Shown here piece by piece: positions 12,745 to 22,538 of a stretch of DNA of 64,000 bases. This stretch comes from Whitmania pigra. Lineage: Eukaryota > Annelida > Clitellata > Hirudinida > Haemopidae. Position 1 is the stretch's first letter. Each line of letters starts with the position of its first letter. Below the pieces are notes generated by a model, which was given only the letters and a program-made list of their open reading frames with translations, searched no databases and was not told the origin of the DNA. Both the position numbers and the translations under genes were made by a program. The stretch is taken from NCBI GenBank assembly GCA_021613335.1, contig JAJTWR010000308.1, forward strand, positions 628,501 through 692,500, given 5' to 3'.

Positions 12745-12940
12745 ATATTATTTATTATATTATGATAATTATAATCAACAAAGCTATTAAATATGATCGT
12801 AATTATTACCAACAAAGCTATTAAACATGATCGTAATTATTACCAACAAAGCTATTAAATATGATCGTAATTATTATCAACAAAACTATTAAATAGGTTC
12901 GTAATTATTACCAACAAAGCTATTAAATATGTTCATCACC
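12745..12940. repeat. Tandem repeat, period about 36 bp, about 5 copies
   Basis: Unit contains ACCAACAAAGCTATTAAA then a TATGATCGTAATTATT segment, repeated about five times with small changes. It interrupts the LINE linker between SESVMN (12950) and CVGSTGVAVFW (12690). Confidence 0.85.
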
Positions 12941-13293
12941 GACTCCGATCGAAGTTGCCTGTAGACAGCTCTCTTTCTGTTTCTGTCTTTGACTGCCTCC
13001 TGGCAGTCGCTGTTCCAGTAAGGAACAAGAGGCCTCTTGCGCTGCCCCTTGTAGATCGAAGAGCTGTCTGTGGCTGCACTAACGATGGAGTCGGTGATGA
13101 ACTTCGTGTTCTCCTCCAGGTCATTCGAGGGTAGCTCCTGGTGGATGAGAGAGGAACACTTGGCCTGAAAGGAGTTCCAGTTGAGTGTCCTCAGGTTGAT
13201 TCTCGCTGGTCGCAGGTCCTCGAGAAGAGCCTTGTCGTTGATCGTCATCTGGATGATGAGGTGATCGCTGCCGAGGCTTGTGTTGAGAACCTT

Positions 13294-13886
13294 TTAAGTA
13301 GTTTTGGCCGCCCAATGTGGAGAAGCCAGCGAGACGTCAGTGGGTGACAGACTGCCGTTTTGGGCGATGTGGGTAACTTCACTTGAATTTAAAATGACTA
13401 AGTACAGGTTTGGTGCTAAATCTTCCACGATCTTACCTTTCGTATCGGAGCGACTAGTTCCGAAAATGGGAGAGTGGGCATTTAGATCCCCGCATACGAT
13501 GGCGTCTTGGTGGTTCAGAACGGTCTCCAGCACGTAGAGAAAGGTTTCCCAGGAGGCACGTAGAAGTTGACGATCTTGAGCCGCCTTGACTTCGTGATGA
13601 CCGTGGTCGACTGGCACTGAGGATCCTGGCAGACCACAGCGATGCTGTACGACAACCCTTCCCTGACGCACGTAATGATGCCGCCATGGAAGACATCGTC
13701 CGAACGGTCAAACCGTTCTACTTGATATCCCCTAAGTCTGAAAGTATGCTTGCTTTTAAGAAAAGTTTCTTGGAGCAAGATAACGTCAGGCAAAGTTTTT
13801 AAGGAATTCAAAAATGAAACGAATTCACCGGTTTTCGGACGGATGCCCTGGCAGTTCCATTGGATAATGTTTATGGCATTATCCAT
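13294..13886 (-). pseudogene. LINE ORF2 apurinic-like endonuclease domain, frameshifted
   Basis: Starts MDNAINIIQWNCQGIRPK, the classic first strand of an EEP-type LINE endonuclease. Then PDVILLQET, GGIITCVREGLSY and, after a shift, DAIVCGDLNAHSPIFG (the D-N-H catalytic stretch) and a decayed final segment. Frames change at about 13550 and 13310. Upstream gag and downstream linker confirm the element. Confidence 0.75.
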
Positions 13887-13925
13887 GTTGAACTGTTTGG
13901 GCCATCATGCAGTTTTTGATTGCAG

Positions 13926-14966
13926 CTATGGCTGCACCAGGGACAGGTTCCTCCTGCGTGCACTCGAGGGCGAGGAGGAAGACGTGGTTGAGGACCTCCA
14001 ACATTCTTGGTTTTCTCCGTGGAACCTCTTGTTCATCTCTTCTGCAATTTTTAAAATTAACTTGGCGAGCAATGCCGAGACGCCCGACTTAGCGACTGCG
14101 GCCCCACCGTTAGGTTTAGAAATTGCTGGTGCAGCGGGTTGCATATAGGGCTGCTGTGTGCTGGCTGCAGATTTTGTAGCCTTACTTTTCTTGCGCTTAC
14201 GCTTCGGTTTCTGAGGATTGGCCTGTTTGACAATTGAGTCAGCAGGAGTCTCCTCCGAAACCGAGGGGGCCGGCGCTGTTTCGCTCCTCGCGACCTTGCT
14301 TTTACTAATATGCTTTGTCGTCCTCAGCGTAATAGCCCCCTTGGCTATCTTAAGCCGCGGACAGGCAGCTTGCCCAGTGTGGTGGTCCCCTCGCAGGTCA
14401 CGCAGCGACGCTCGCTTTCCTTATTCTGGCACTCTTTCAGCGGGTGCTCTCCCAAGCATCTCGGGCACCTTACCTTACCAGTGCAATATGCGGCTATGTG
14501 ACCATAACCATGCACTGGTAACATCTTATCGGCTTATCCCTTATATAAGGTCTAACTTAAAACTAAGGTAGCCGATCCTAACTTTCTCGGGGACCTTACC
14601 ACTAAAACTAAGGATGACTACCGAAGTGGCCTCCTTCTTTCCGCCGACATTCTTAGTAACCTTGGATGCGCTTTCGCAGTATCTCGGTTTAGCCGCTACA
14701 CATGGCTTGGCCGAGATACCGTCCAATTGCTTAATCTGAGATAGCTTAGCTATCTCCGCGTCGCTCTTAGCTTGAGCGATAAGAAGATCTTTGGAAGAAA
14801 TGATCTTCGCATCTTTTCTACCCAAATCTTCGCTCACCTGATTCTGAACCCGAACTGGATTCAGCTTCTTAGTCTCGATGTTGAAGAAGACCTTCGTACC
14901 TGGATTGATTGAATAATTGAATATTAATAATAATTGAATAATAATAATAAGCACCAAGTTCCCCAT
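13926..14966 (-). pseudogene. LINE ORF1 (gag) with CCHC zinc knuckles, frameshifted
   Basis: The N-terminal part includes FFNIETKKLNPVRVQNQV and FSGKVPEKVRIGYLSFK, typical of Jockey-type gag just before the knuckles. The frame breaks near 14550-14580. The knuckle region follows: GHIAAYC, then VRCPRCLGEHPLKEC, then RCVTCEGDHHTGQAACP, giving CCHC-like nucleic-acid-binding modules. A Lys/Arg-rich and then Ser-rich tail closes at a stop near 13926, about 40 bp before the ORF2 ATG at 13886. At least two frameshifts are needed to read it through. Confidence 0.65.
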
Positions 14967-15195
14967 GTCTGATCAGTTGTAAAATCACGTTTTTGACCCA
15001 GCTGAGCCTAATATCTCAAACAAAATCAACAAGAGCGTATGGGGTTTAGTTACATAAAAGAACCAATGTAAACGATGAGAAAATGCCGTGACAAAGTGGG
15101 AATTTGGCGGCTCCACTTCAAAGTCGGCGATTAGTCAAAGGGATCTAGATAGCCGATGTGAAGTAGGGTATTTGACTAGCCTTCCGCCAGCAGAC

Positions 15196-16406
15196 CAGGG
15201 GCGCAACCAGCGAAAAATGCTGGGGGGGGCTCAAGTTTAGAAAAGCCCGAAACTGTTCAAATCAATACTACTAATTTTAATTAATAAAGAATTAAAGATA
15301 GAACTGATTATTATTATAAGTTTTTATTTATAAGTCTGCAGTCTTTTTTTGTATCTTTAATAATTTATTAATGAGCTTGACTATCTTCTGTTTCAAAGTT
15401 TCAAGCCAGTTAAAGCAACTGTAAAAAAAAAGTTTATGATATGTTTAAAATTGTAATATGATATGATTGATATCCTAAACATTTCACCTAATCTAAATTA
15501 TGTATAAAATTAAGATCCTAAACAGTTTAAAACAATTTTGAAATGTTGTAGTCTAAATTACATTTTGATGTGTTTACAGTTACAAAATAATTTTTCGATC
15601 AATCTGTGAAAATCTGTTCACCATTTTATTTACTGGAAGAAGTGCAGTAGTTGTTTTGTTCACAGATATTCTCAATAAACTTTGCAAACGACAGGCAGAC
15701 ATAGTCGTCCCGAGATGACTTTTAATAAGGCGAAGTTTAGAAAATGCCCTTTCTGCATCTGATGACGTAAATGTCTGAGTAAGAGCAACATCGAGCATAT
15801 GCAACTCGGGCTGAATGCTTGTGGCACAGAAAAGATCTTGTAGTTCGATACACGCATTGGGGTCAGACTGATCAGCACGTAAACTTGTCGATGTGAATTG
15901 GAGCTGTCTTTGCACAGTTTCAGCGTCTTTTCCATGAAGGTTACAGAATTCCGAAAGCTCGGGAGTCATTGTGCCATTCTGCAAAGCATCAAGAGCAGCC
16001 AAGGCAGGGTTGTCAAAACGACATTATCTGATCATCAGATAACCAGCGAAAAATGCTGAGGGGGGAGCTCAAGTTTAGACAAGGGACGAAAGCCCGACGC
16101 AGTCGAAAAATTTTTGAAACTGTTTAAATCAAAACTACCAATTATAATTAATAAAGAATTAAAAATAGAACAGATTATTATTATTATGAGTTTGACTATC
16201 TTCTGTCTACAGTCTTATTTTGTATCTTTAATAATTTATTAATGAGTTTGACTATCTTCTGTCTCAAAGTTTCAAACCAGTTAAATCCCCTTACCCCCCC
16301 CCACCAAAAAAAAACTGATCGGATTTGGAAAAATTGCAGGGTCTCTCCTATTAGGCCTGGGGGGGGCGCAAGCCCCCCCCTGCCCCCCCCCCTAGTTGCG
16401 CCACTG
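15196..16406 (-). mobile_element. Small hAT-type transposon, copy 1, with 8-bp TSD
   Basis: Bounded by TIRs CAGGGGCGCAACCAG (left) and CTAGTTGCGCCACTG (right; reverse complement CAGTGGCGCAACTAG). Flanked by a perfect 8-bp duplication CAGCAGAC at 15188-15195 and 16407-16414, as expected for hAT insertion. Sub-terminal poly-G/poly-C tracts border it. It carries only a 3' transposase fragment (15580-16002), so it is non-autonomous. A sister copy is at 29280-30634. Confidence 0.9.
15580..16002 (-). pseudogene. hAT transposase C-terminal (dimerisation) fragment
   Basis: 140 residues. LDVALTQTFTSSDAERAFS followed by KLRLIKSHLGTTMSACRLQ is the hAT dimerisation motif of the ZMYM1-like type (usual form xPVTxAxxERxFSxLxxIKxxLRxxM). 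Catalytic DDE core and BED finger are absent. It ends with a stop just inside the element's 3' part. Confidence 0.8.
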
Positions 16407-17523
16407 CAGCAGACACTTACATAATGGCAAAACCCTAGCATTTAACGTGGCTAAAGTTAGCAGACAGTGAAATTTATTTTCTTATGCGAAGATTCAAATT
16501 ACAATATTTGGAAACTATGTTTCAAATGCTTTTTAAAAATGGTTATGTATCGATCGTAGGAAGATCTTCAAATTTTTGAAATTATTAGGAATTTGTGGAA
16601 TTCGCTCAAAAGTTTTCTTATTCGGTACTTGTCGACTGATGAAATGTGCATCAAAATGCTCATAAAGATTTCTACTTTCCAAATATATATGCCTTGTTAG
16701 TCTTTAAAATTGTGGAACAACATACTTGCTTCACAGTAAAGGAAATGAAAGGACGGCCAGTCAGAGGAAAAGAAAGAGATGAACTCTCCAAAGAGTTGAT
16801 TGGAAGAAGTCCAGGAACTTTCATTCAGCCTTGTAGGGAAGCACTTTCAAAGGAAGCAAGAGAATCAAGAAATAGGGATGGAAGGCCTTCTGAAAAAGTA
16901 TTGAAGTGAATGAAAATAATTTTTGTTCATTACTTAATTTGACAACAATTTCATAGGAATTAAGTAGAATAAAACACAATGCCAAGGCAATGAAGAGGCC
17001 ACACCAAAAATTTGGAAAAAGTCTGAGGTTGGTTGGTAAAATCCAAGTAAAAGTTTTTTGATTAAGTTGTTTTGTTACAGGTATAACAATATTTTTTTGT
17101 TATTATAGGTGAAAGAAATTTATGATGTGAAGGTATTGACCAACACGTATCCTATGTGGCTATGTGGTTACTTGCAACTTTATCACTAAGTATGCAAAGA
17201 TGGAAAGAAGATATTGTCTACATAGATGCAACAGGTAGAATTATCAAATCTGGAAGGTACCATTCTATGCTTACGAACTGGTGGTAAGAAATACCAAGAA
17301 AAGAAAACCTTCATTAGTGGCAGCCACATGGCTAACTGAAGATCAGACTGAAGTCTCTTTTTCCTATTTTATGGGGGCAATTAGGTAAATTTATCAATGT
17401 ACTAAATCAATGGCATTATATTTAAATTAACAATTTTATTTAGACGTGACCTCAAAAAGTACTTTGGTTCACCTCGCCCTCCCAGGATGGTTATTTTGAT
17501 GGGTCCATTGTCATCCTGAGGGG

Positions 17524-17690
17524 TAGTTACTAACTATAAGTAGTTAACTACTAGTTAATAACTACTTTAAAGTAGTTAGGAAGTAGTTAATAACTAATCT
17601 TTAAAAAGTAGTTAAAAAATAGTAGTTAACTACTTTTAAAGTAGTTATTAACTACAAATAGTTAACTACTTTTTAACTACTTTTAAAAAA
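17524..17690. repeat. Sub-terminal AGTAGTTAACTACT repeats, left side of element C
   Basis: A dense cluster of AGTAGTT / AACTACT words in both orientations. The mirror cluster is at 21365-21500. This is typical of sub-terminal transposase-binding arrays of hAT elements. Confidence 0.8.
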
Positions 17691-17948
17691 TTTTAAAATA
17701 AAATGAAGAAAAATATTTTTTTCCAATTTTACAATTTGTTACATCACTTTATAAGTACAGTTTTTTTGTTTTCAAATTTTGCTTACTACCGTCATTTCTC
17801 GTTTCTGAATTATTACTCTTAGTAGTCGTATTCTGAAAACGTTTTATGTAAATTGCGATTTGGTTTTATATAAATTTGCGATTTTAATGCAGCTAATTTT
17901 GTCAAGGCATTTTTTTTAGTTGTTGAGAAAAACTCTGTTACTGATGAC

Positions 17949-18615
17949 ATGGACACGGATGAGCCATTATGTGATATTTCTGAATATCTTGTTGGCGAAA
18001 GTATAGCCGATTTGATTGAAAACGAACAAGATATTGATAATGCGGATAATGTGCTTCCTTTGCCTCCTCATAAGCGCTGCGGTAATCATACCTTAAATCT
18101 TGTGGCTACTGTGGATGCAATGAAAGCAAGGGATAATCTGCAATACAAACGACTTTATGATAGATCAATGGCAAAGGTTGTATCATTATTAAACCCAGTT
18201 CATCGCAGTGTAAAAAATGCTGAGGTTGCACAGGACATTACGGGTTCAACATTTTTAAAGCCAAAAATTACAAGGTGTCGTTAACAATCACCACCTCTGC
18301 GGACAATGCGGCTCAGAACAGTGAATATGATGATTTATATGACTATATGGAAAGTGCACCAAACTCTTGTGATAATGAGGTAGCTGAACAGCTTAATGAT
18401 TATTTATCAAACTCTGCAAGAAATGTACAAACTCTACTTAATTATCCAACTGTTTGTGCTGCATTCATCAAACTTAATTCAACATTACCAAGTTCGGCAG
18501 CAGTTGAAACACTTTTTAGTGTAGCAGGGCAGGTTTTATGTAACAGACGATGTAAATTATCGGATAATCATATCGACATGATTTTTTTTACGAGATCGCC
18601 TGAAACATCCACTGA
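17949..18615 (+). pseudogene. hAT transposase remnant (element C)
   Basis: Two ORF pieces. 17949-18284 includes LPPHKRCGNHTLNLVATVDA and a degenerate helical part, the block before the dimerisation domain. 18275-18610 includes NYPTVCAAFIKLNSTLPSSA then VETLFSVAGQVLCNRRCKLS, the hAT C-terminal dimerisation motif. A frame change separates the halves, and the reading frame runs straight into element D. The fragment at 26290-27210 carries the middle of the same protein, so together they sample one family. Confidence 0.75.
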
Positions 18616-18617
18616 AT

Positions 18618-21235
18618 CCCAGCAAACACCGCCAGGTGGGGACCTGAAGGCGGGTTGCCCAGTTCAGCGGGTTACGTCTGGGCAAAGACTCGGGATAGGT
18701 ACGGGACCCGTGGGGGAAAGAAACTCATTAATATGCCAAAGAGCCCACAAGGGTCCCGAGCATAGCCCAGTTGCTTATCCCCGCTGGAAAATAATGTGTA
18801 TATGTATAAAACAAATTTTATTCATAATTAATGATATTTCTATAATGTAAACATTTAGTGAATCCTTGCAATTACTCTGTTTGTAAAATTGTTTAGTTAT
18901 GTATAACTAGTTTCATTATATACAACAGCGCGGGTCTTGCATTTAGCGGTAAAATTGGATTCATTGTTGATTTGTTACCTAATTCAACGATACAAGCGCT
19001 CTCAGTCGAACGAGTTGAACGCCGAAAAAGTGAGTTAATCAACTTAATAATTGCTTTTTTGGCACATTTGCTTTAGGAAGAAGTTTAAGCAACGATAAAA
19101 CTTTCTGCAACATGAGTTTATCGCCATACGTTTCAGAGAGAACGAAAAGACGTCAATTAGCTAGACGAGTTGAAGAAATTATGAATCAGTTGAAAACTGA
19201 TAACTATGTTAACGTTGAGCATATTCCTTCATGCTCCAATACAGATGTAAATGATGTTTCTAGATTTAGAAATTCAGTCGATACCGTAAGCCAGAGAGTA
19301 TTAGAGTCAGTTGACGATGAATTACATCGACAATTTGATGAGGATACGTGGTCCATTCGTTTCCAAAATTCAGAAGAAGAAATGGGTTTGGAAGATCTAA
19401 ATCATTATTCAGAAGAAGAAAGGGATTTGGAAGATCCAAATCATGAAACTGATGAGTTTAACATAACTGAAGAGCTTGCTCGTTGGGCTGTGTCTAATAA
19501 TATCTGTCATAAAGCTACAACAGACTTATTGAAAGTTCTTAAGCATGTTATTCCTGATTTGCCAAATGATGCTAGAACTCTTCTAGGAATTGCTCGTGAG
19601 ATCTAAATATGATATTTTTCATTTGTCTTAAATGAAATATAGTTTGTAAATAATATAACAAAATGTGTATTGCTTTTCATGATTCAGATGATGTTATGGA
19701 TGCAAGAAAAAAATTGGCTGAGGAGACATCAAACATCGATTCTGAAACTGATGTCACTGAAAAAAAAAGAAGAAGAAAGTATACAAGACTGATATATTCC
19801 TAACGGTGTGCAATACTGGATTTATTTTAGCAATATTTTTTTACAGAGCAAAAAGGAGGATAGATTCAAGTAGTGATGAAGAAGTTGTTTCATTGAAACT
19901 GCGGTATGCCCATTCAAACATATTGCGAATATTATATGTTTTAAAACTTGTTTTGTAACTTGTTATGTGTTATCTGTTTAGCTAATTGCAATTTTAAATT
20001 ATTCAGAAAACCAAAGGATGTCCAAATAAATAAGCCAATTCCTCCTTCAAAAGAAGTGTTTCAGGTCCACCAATCTCCTTCATTTCGATCTCAGTCACCT
20101 CAATCACATCACTCAGAATTACCTCATCCATCTCCCCAAGTATCTAGCAACCTTGGTGAGCTAGACTTGTTATGATAATTGTTATTGACAATTAAATTCA
20201 TATTCATTCTTGATATATTGCTTCAAAACAGATTTGGATAAGTCTATTAGGCTCTTAATATCAAATACAGAGATGATTAAAAGATCTCTTAACATGATTG
20301 CAAAGAGCTTGCAAAACAACACGGTTGCTAATGTTGAAATTCCGGAAGGCATTAGTTTGCCAATTCGGAGTGATTGCGAATTTGCAAGCTTTGAAGAGCT
20401 TTTAAAGGATGTTGGAATTAAAAACCAATTGGTTGGTATAAAATCAACATTTTAAAAATTAGTTTAATGACTCTAATTCTCAATTCAGATTTCTGCTCTG
20501 GCATCCGATGGAGGGCATAACATTGAGACCACCATCCGGAGGCTTATGAAACATTTGCTGACGGATGAAATGAGTCGAAAGTGCAATTTGTCGGGACAGC
20601 ATGGCAAAAAGGCTCTTGGACAAGCCGAAATGTTTAATGTTGTGTTTGGTTTGTCAACTGGTTTCCTTTTTGTAACTTTGTTGATTAACACTTTGGTTTG
20701 ACGCTACTATAAATTGAATTTTAATTTAACTTAATTATAGAGTAATAATAAGATTAGCAGTTTTATTAATCTTTTCATCTGGAAAATTTTAGGGGTGGTA
20801 CAAGGGAACCCAAGCACTTCATCTGCAACCAGCCAAGATTGTGAGTTGGAACTTCGCAAGTGGTTTGGAAATGCCAGAGACAGAGGAGCTGGCAGTCGGA
20901 AAAGAATTAATTTAATTAATAACAGCTGAATTTTTTCAATAAACTTGATGTAATCCAAAAATTTGTATTCTTCAGTCTTACTTTTTGGAAACTCGTAGGG
21001 ATTGGGCTGGGCAACCCGTGCTTAATGATGCCGGGCAACTAATGCGGGGCCCGTGTGGTGCCGACGGACACAAACCAGCGGGAACCCGGCGGGCTACCCG
21101 AGTGGGTCTCGTGTCACGGGGCCCGACTGGTGCCCGCGGCCAAACCCGGCATGGCCCCGCTGGGCAAACGAAGCGGGCCCCGCTTTTTTTCCCGCGTGGG
21201 ACCCGGTTGGGTCCCGATTTCTTGTGCTTGCTGGG
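18618..21235 (+). mobile_element. 2.6 kb TIR element (element D) carrying a DUF4806-type gene
   Basis: Ends are CCCAGCAAACAC (left) and GTGCTTGCTGGG (right): 12-bp TIRs with one mismatch. The dinucleotide AT is on both sides. The related hAT fragment at about 27210 reads ...CCACTGAATGCTTCTG uninterrupted, which is an empty site and fixes the insertion point with a 2-bp AT duplication. Termini are markedly GC-rich (GGGACCCG, GGGCAACCCG motifs) against the AT-rich surroundings. A 2-bp AT duplication is, as I recall, a trait of ISL2EU-type elements, but no transposase is seen. Confidence 0.8.
19112..20929 (+). CDS. Intact seven-exon gene with DUF4806-like C-terminus, inside element D
   Basis: Exons 19112-19595, 19688-19778, 19847-19903, 20007-20155, 20232-20431, 20489-20648, 20793-20929; 425 codons plus stop with no frame break and all GT..AG. 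The N-terminal part is charged and acidic and ends ELARWAVSNNICHKATTDLL then LPNDARTLLG, a module common in uncharacterised proteins of transposon-rich invertebrates. The middle is Ser/Pro-rich and low-complexity. Exons 5-6 (EIPEGISLPIRSDCEFASFE, GHNIETTIRRLMKHLLTDEM, GQHGKKAL) match the layout of DUF4806. A basic tail (RDRGAGSRKRINL) follows. Function unknown. Its location between TIRs suggests a transposition accessory or captured gene. The open frame argues it was recently functional. Confidence 0.75.
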
Positions 21236-21364
21236 ATGCTTCTGTTTTTGATTAATTTGGACAATAAAATTTTGTTGAAAATGTTACACTAGTGCAAATA
21301 AATATGCTAATAATTATATTTTGTTCCATTGTCCAGAAAATTAATTTTATCAAATGTCAACGGA

Positions 21365-21500
21365 AAAGTAGTTAAAAAAGTAGTTAAAAGTAGTTAACTA
21401 CTATGCAAGTAGTTAAGGAGTAGTTACTAACTACTTATTTAAAAAGTAGTTAAAAATAGTTACTAACTACTTTTATCTACAGTAGTTAACTACTTTTTAG
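21365..21500. repeat. Sub-terminal AGTAGTTAACTACT repeats, right side of element C
   Basis: Same repeat words as 17524-17690, ending at the terminus CCCATCACTG (21511-21520). Confidence 0.8.
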
Positions 21501-21720
21501 GTAGTTAAAGCCCATCACTGCTGAGGGGCATACTTCGATTGTTAGATATGAACCTTCAAATGATGCTTCAAGGTTATTACGGAGTAACTGGCCAAGCCAA
21601 AGATGATGTAAATTTGACCATCCTGAGAAGATGTTGGAGCCACATAAGTAAGAATGCCAAAGATATGTGCAGGAAAACGTTAGCATTATGTTACAGAATT
21701 GCATTTAGTTAAGTATATTT

Positions 21721-22538
21721 TAAAAGTGATTATTTACAATTTTACGAAGTTCAAAGGATGGGCAGGAATGTTGATATTTGGCGTCGTCAGTTATGATCCC
21801 AAACAATGCCTCACTCTTAAAAGTTTCTCATAATCAATGAAAAAGATTAGTTTGCAACTTTATTTGCAATTTGATGCTTAATGTCATACTTATTGTCCTT
21901 ACCAGCAACTAAATAGTATCCACTACATGTATTCCTATGAAGGACTCGGAGAGTTCCTGATACCAATCAGATGTCTATCCCCCACAAATTTCCAACGGTT
22001 TATTACAATCATCGATAAAGTTAGATCTGGAACAATGTGATCTGGTCATTCCCAAGTTCTCTATATTAACTTTCGATTTCACGAGATTTAACAATAACCA
22101 GAAGAGTTTGACGTTTGCCGTTACATTTGTTTAAATAATAAAATGATATAAATATAGAAATCTTATTATCGGGAAAATTAATTTAAGGTTCGAGCTGTGT
22201 AGGACTCGATGGGTTTCCCGGACCGTGATTATTTCAGAATCTGTTCGAGGTAGAAAGTAACTATGACTCTATAAGTCTAACAAATTTATAAAATTCTTAA
22301 AAGCACGCATTTCTATATAATTAAAATATCAGTTACTTAGTTTTAAACATTTAAATTTAAAACTTCGCAATTTAAAATAAATTTGAGCGTCTGCTAACTT
22401 CAGCCACGTTAAAGACCAGGCCCTTGCCATTATATATGTGTCTGCTGATGGAAGAAAAATTGTTTTATTGACATTTCAAAATCTTTTTAACAGAAGTTGC
22501 ACTTCATATCTGACATGAGAGTTTTCCACAATTTTTTT
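21721..22538. other. 3' end of element A and junction to FASTKD copy 2
   Basis: No coding sequence recognised. The right TIR of element A ends at 22447. About 48 bp later (22495, AGTTGCACTT) homology to the FASTKD copy 1 flank (5086) begins. Confidence 0.6.

Larger units (their letters stand above)
11905..14966 (-). mobile_element. Jockey/I-like non-LTR retrotransposon, internally deleted
   Basis: Minus-strand order: gag-like ORF1 (14966 to about 13926), endonuclease start (13886) with frameshifts, endonuclease-RT linker (13248-12889 and 12692-12500), then directly the ORF2 C-terminus with a CxxC..H....C knuckle (12480-12106). After that comes a 3' UTR ending CAAATAAAAAAAA near 11905. The whole RT core and most of any RNase H are missing, so about 1.5-2 kb has been deleted between about 12490 and 12470. 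A tandem repeat block (12745-12940) splits the linker. A 64-bp piece of the same family's 3' end sits at 36659-36722. 5' end undefined. Confidence 0.75.
17524..21520 (+). mobile_element. hAT-type transposon (element C) inserted in element A's gene
   Basis: Flanked by CTGAGGGG at 17516-17523 and 21521-21528 (8-bp TSD). The right end is CCCATCACTG, a good hAT terminus. Both ends carry arrays of AGTAGTTAACTACT-type sub-terminal repeats (17524-17690 and 21365-21500). The left TIR seems to be lost. The interior has transposase remnants (17949-18610). It is itself split by element D at 18618-21235. A related fragment without that insertion lies at 26290-27290. Confidence 0.75.
16700..21720 (+). pseudogene. 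Transposase-like gene of element A, spliced and disrupted
   Basis: Coding pieces in order: an exon after 16737 (GRPVRGKERDELSKELIGRS up to GRPSEKVLK), an exon near 16958-17047 (IKHNAKAMKRPHQKFGKSLR), and an exon from about 17109 with YIDATGRI. A frame change follows, then SLVAATWLTEDQTEVSFSY near 17310-17370. Next is an exon near 17443-17515 (RRDLKKYFGSPRPPRMVILM) that resumes beyond the nested insertion at 21529 (SIVRYEPSNDASRLLRSNWP). The D-A-T-G block resembles the first Asp motif of DDE transposases, but I do not recognise the family. Frame changes and the 4 kb insertion make it non-functional. Confidence 0.55.
15188..22447 (+). mobile_element. Outer TIR transposon (element A), host of three nested insertions
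   Basis: The left end at 16407-16476 and the reverse complement of 22378-22447 match over about 70 bp at roughly 80-85 percent. Both begin CAGCAGACAC and share AATGGCAA, TTTAACGTGGCT and AAGTTAGCAGAC. The interior carries a decayed transposase-like gene split by other elements. The first eight bases of the left terminus are duplicated around the small hAT at 15196-16406, so the original left end is at 15188. No host TSD could be recognised outside the termini. The superfamily is unknown to me. Confidence 0.65.

Noticed and set aside
21053..21292. Three overlapping GC-rich ORFs
   Set aside because: GC-rich terminus of element D read in three frames; no protein-like conservation.
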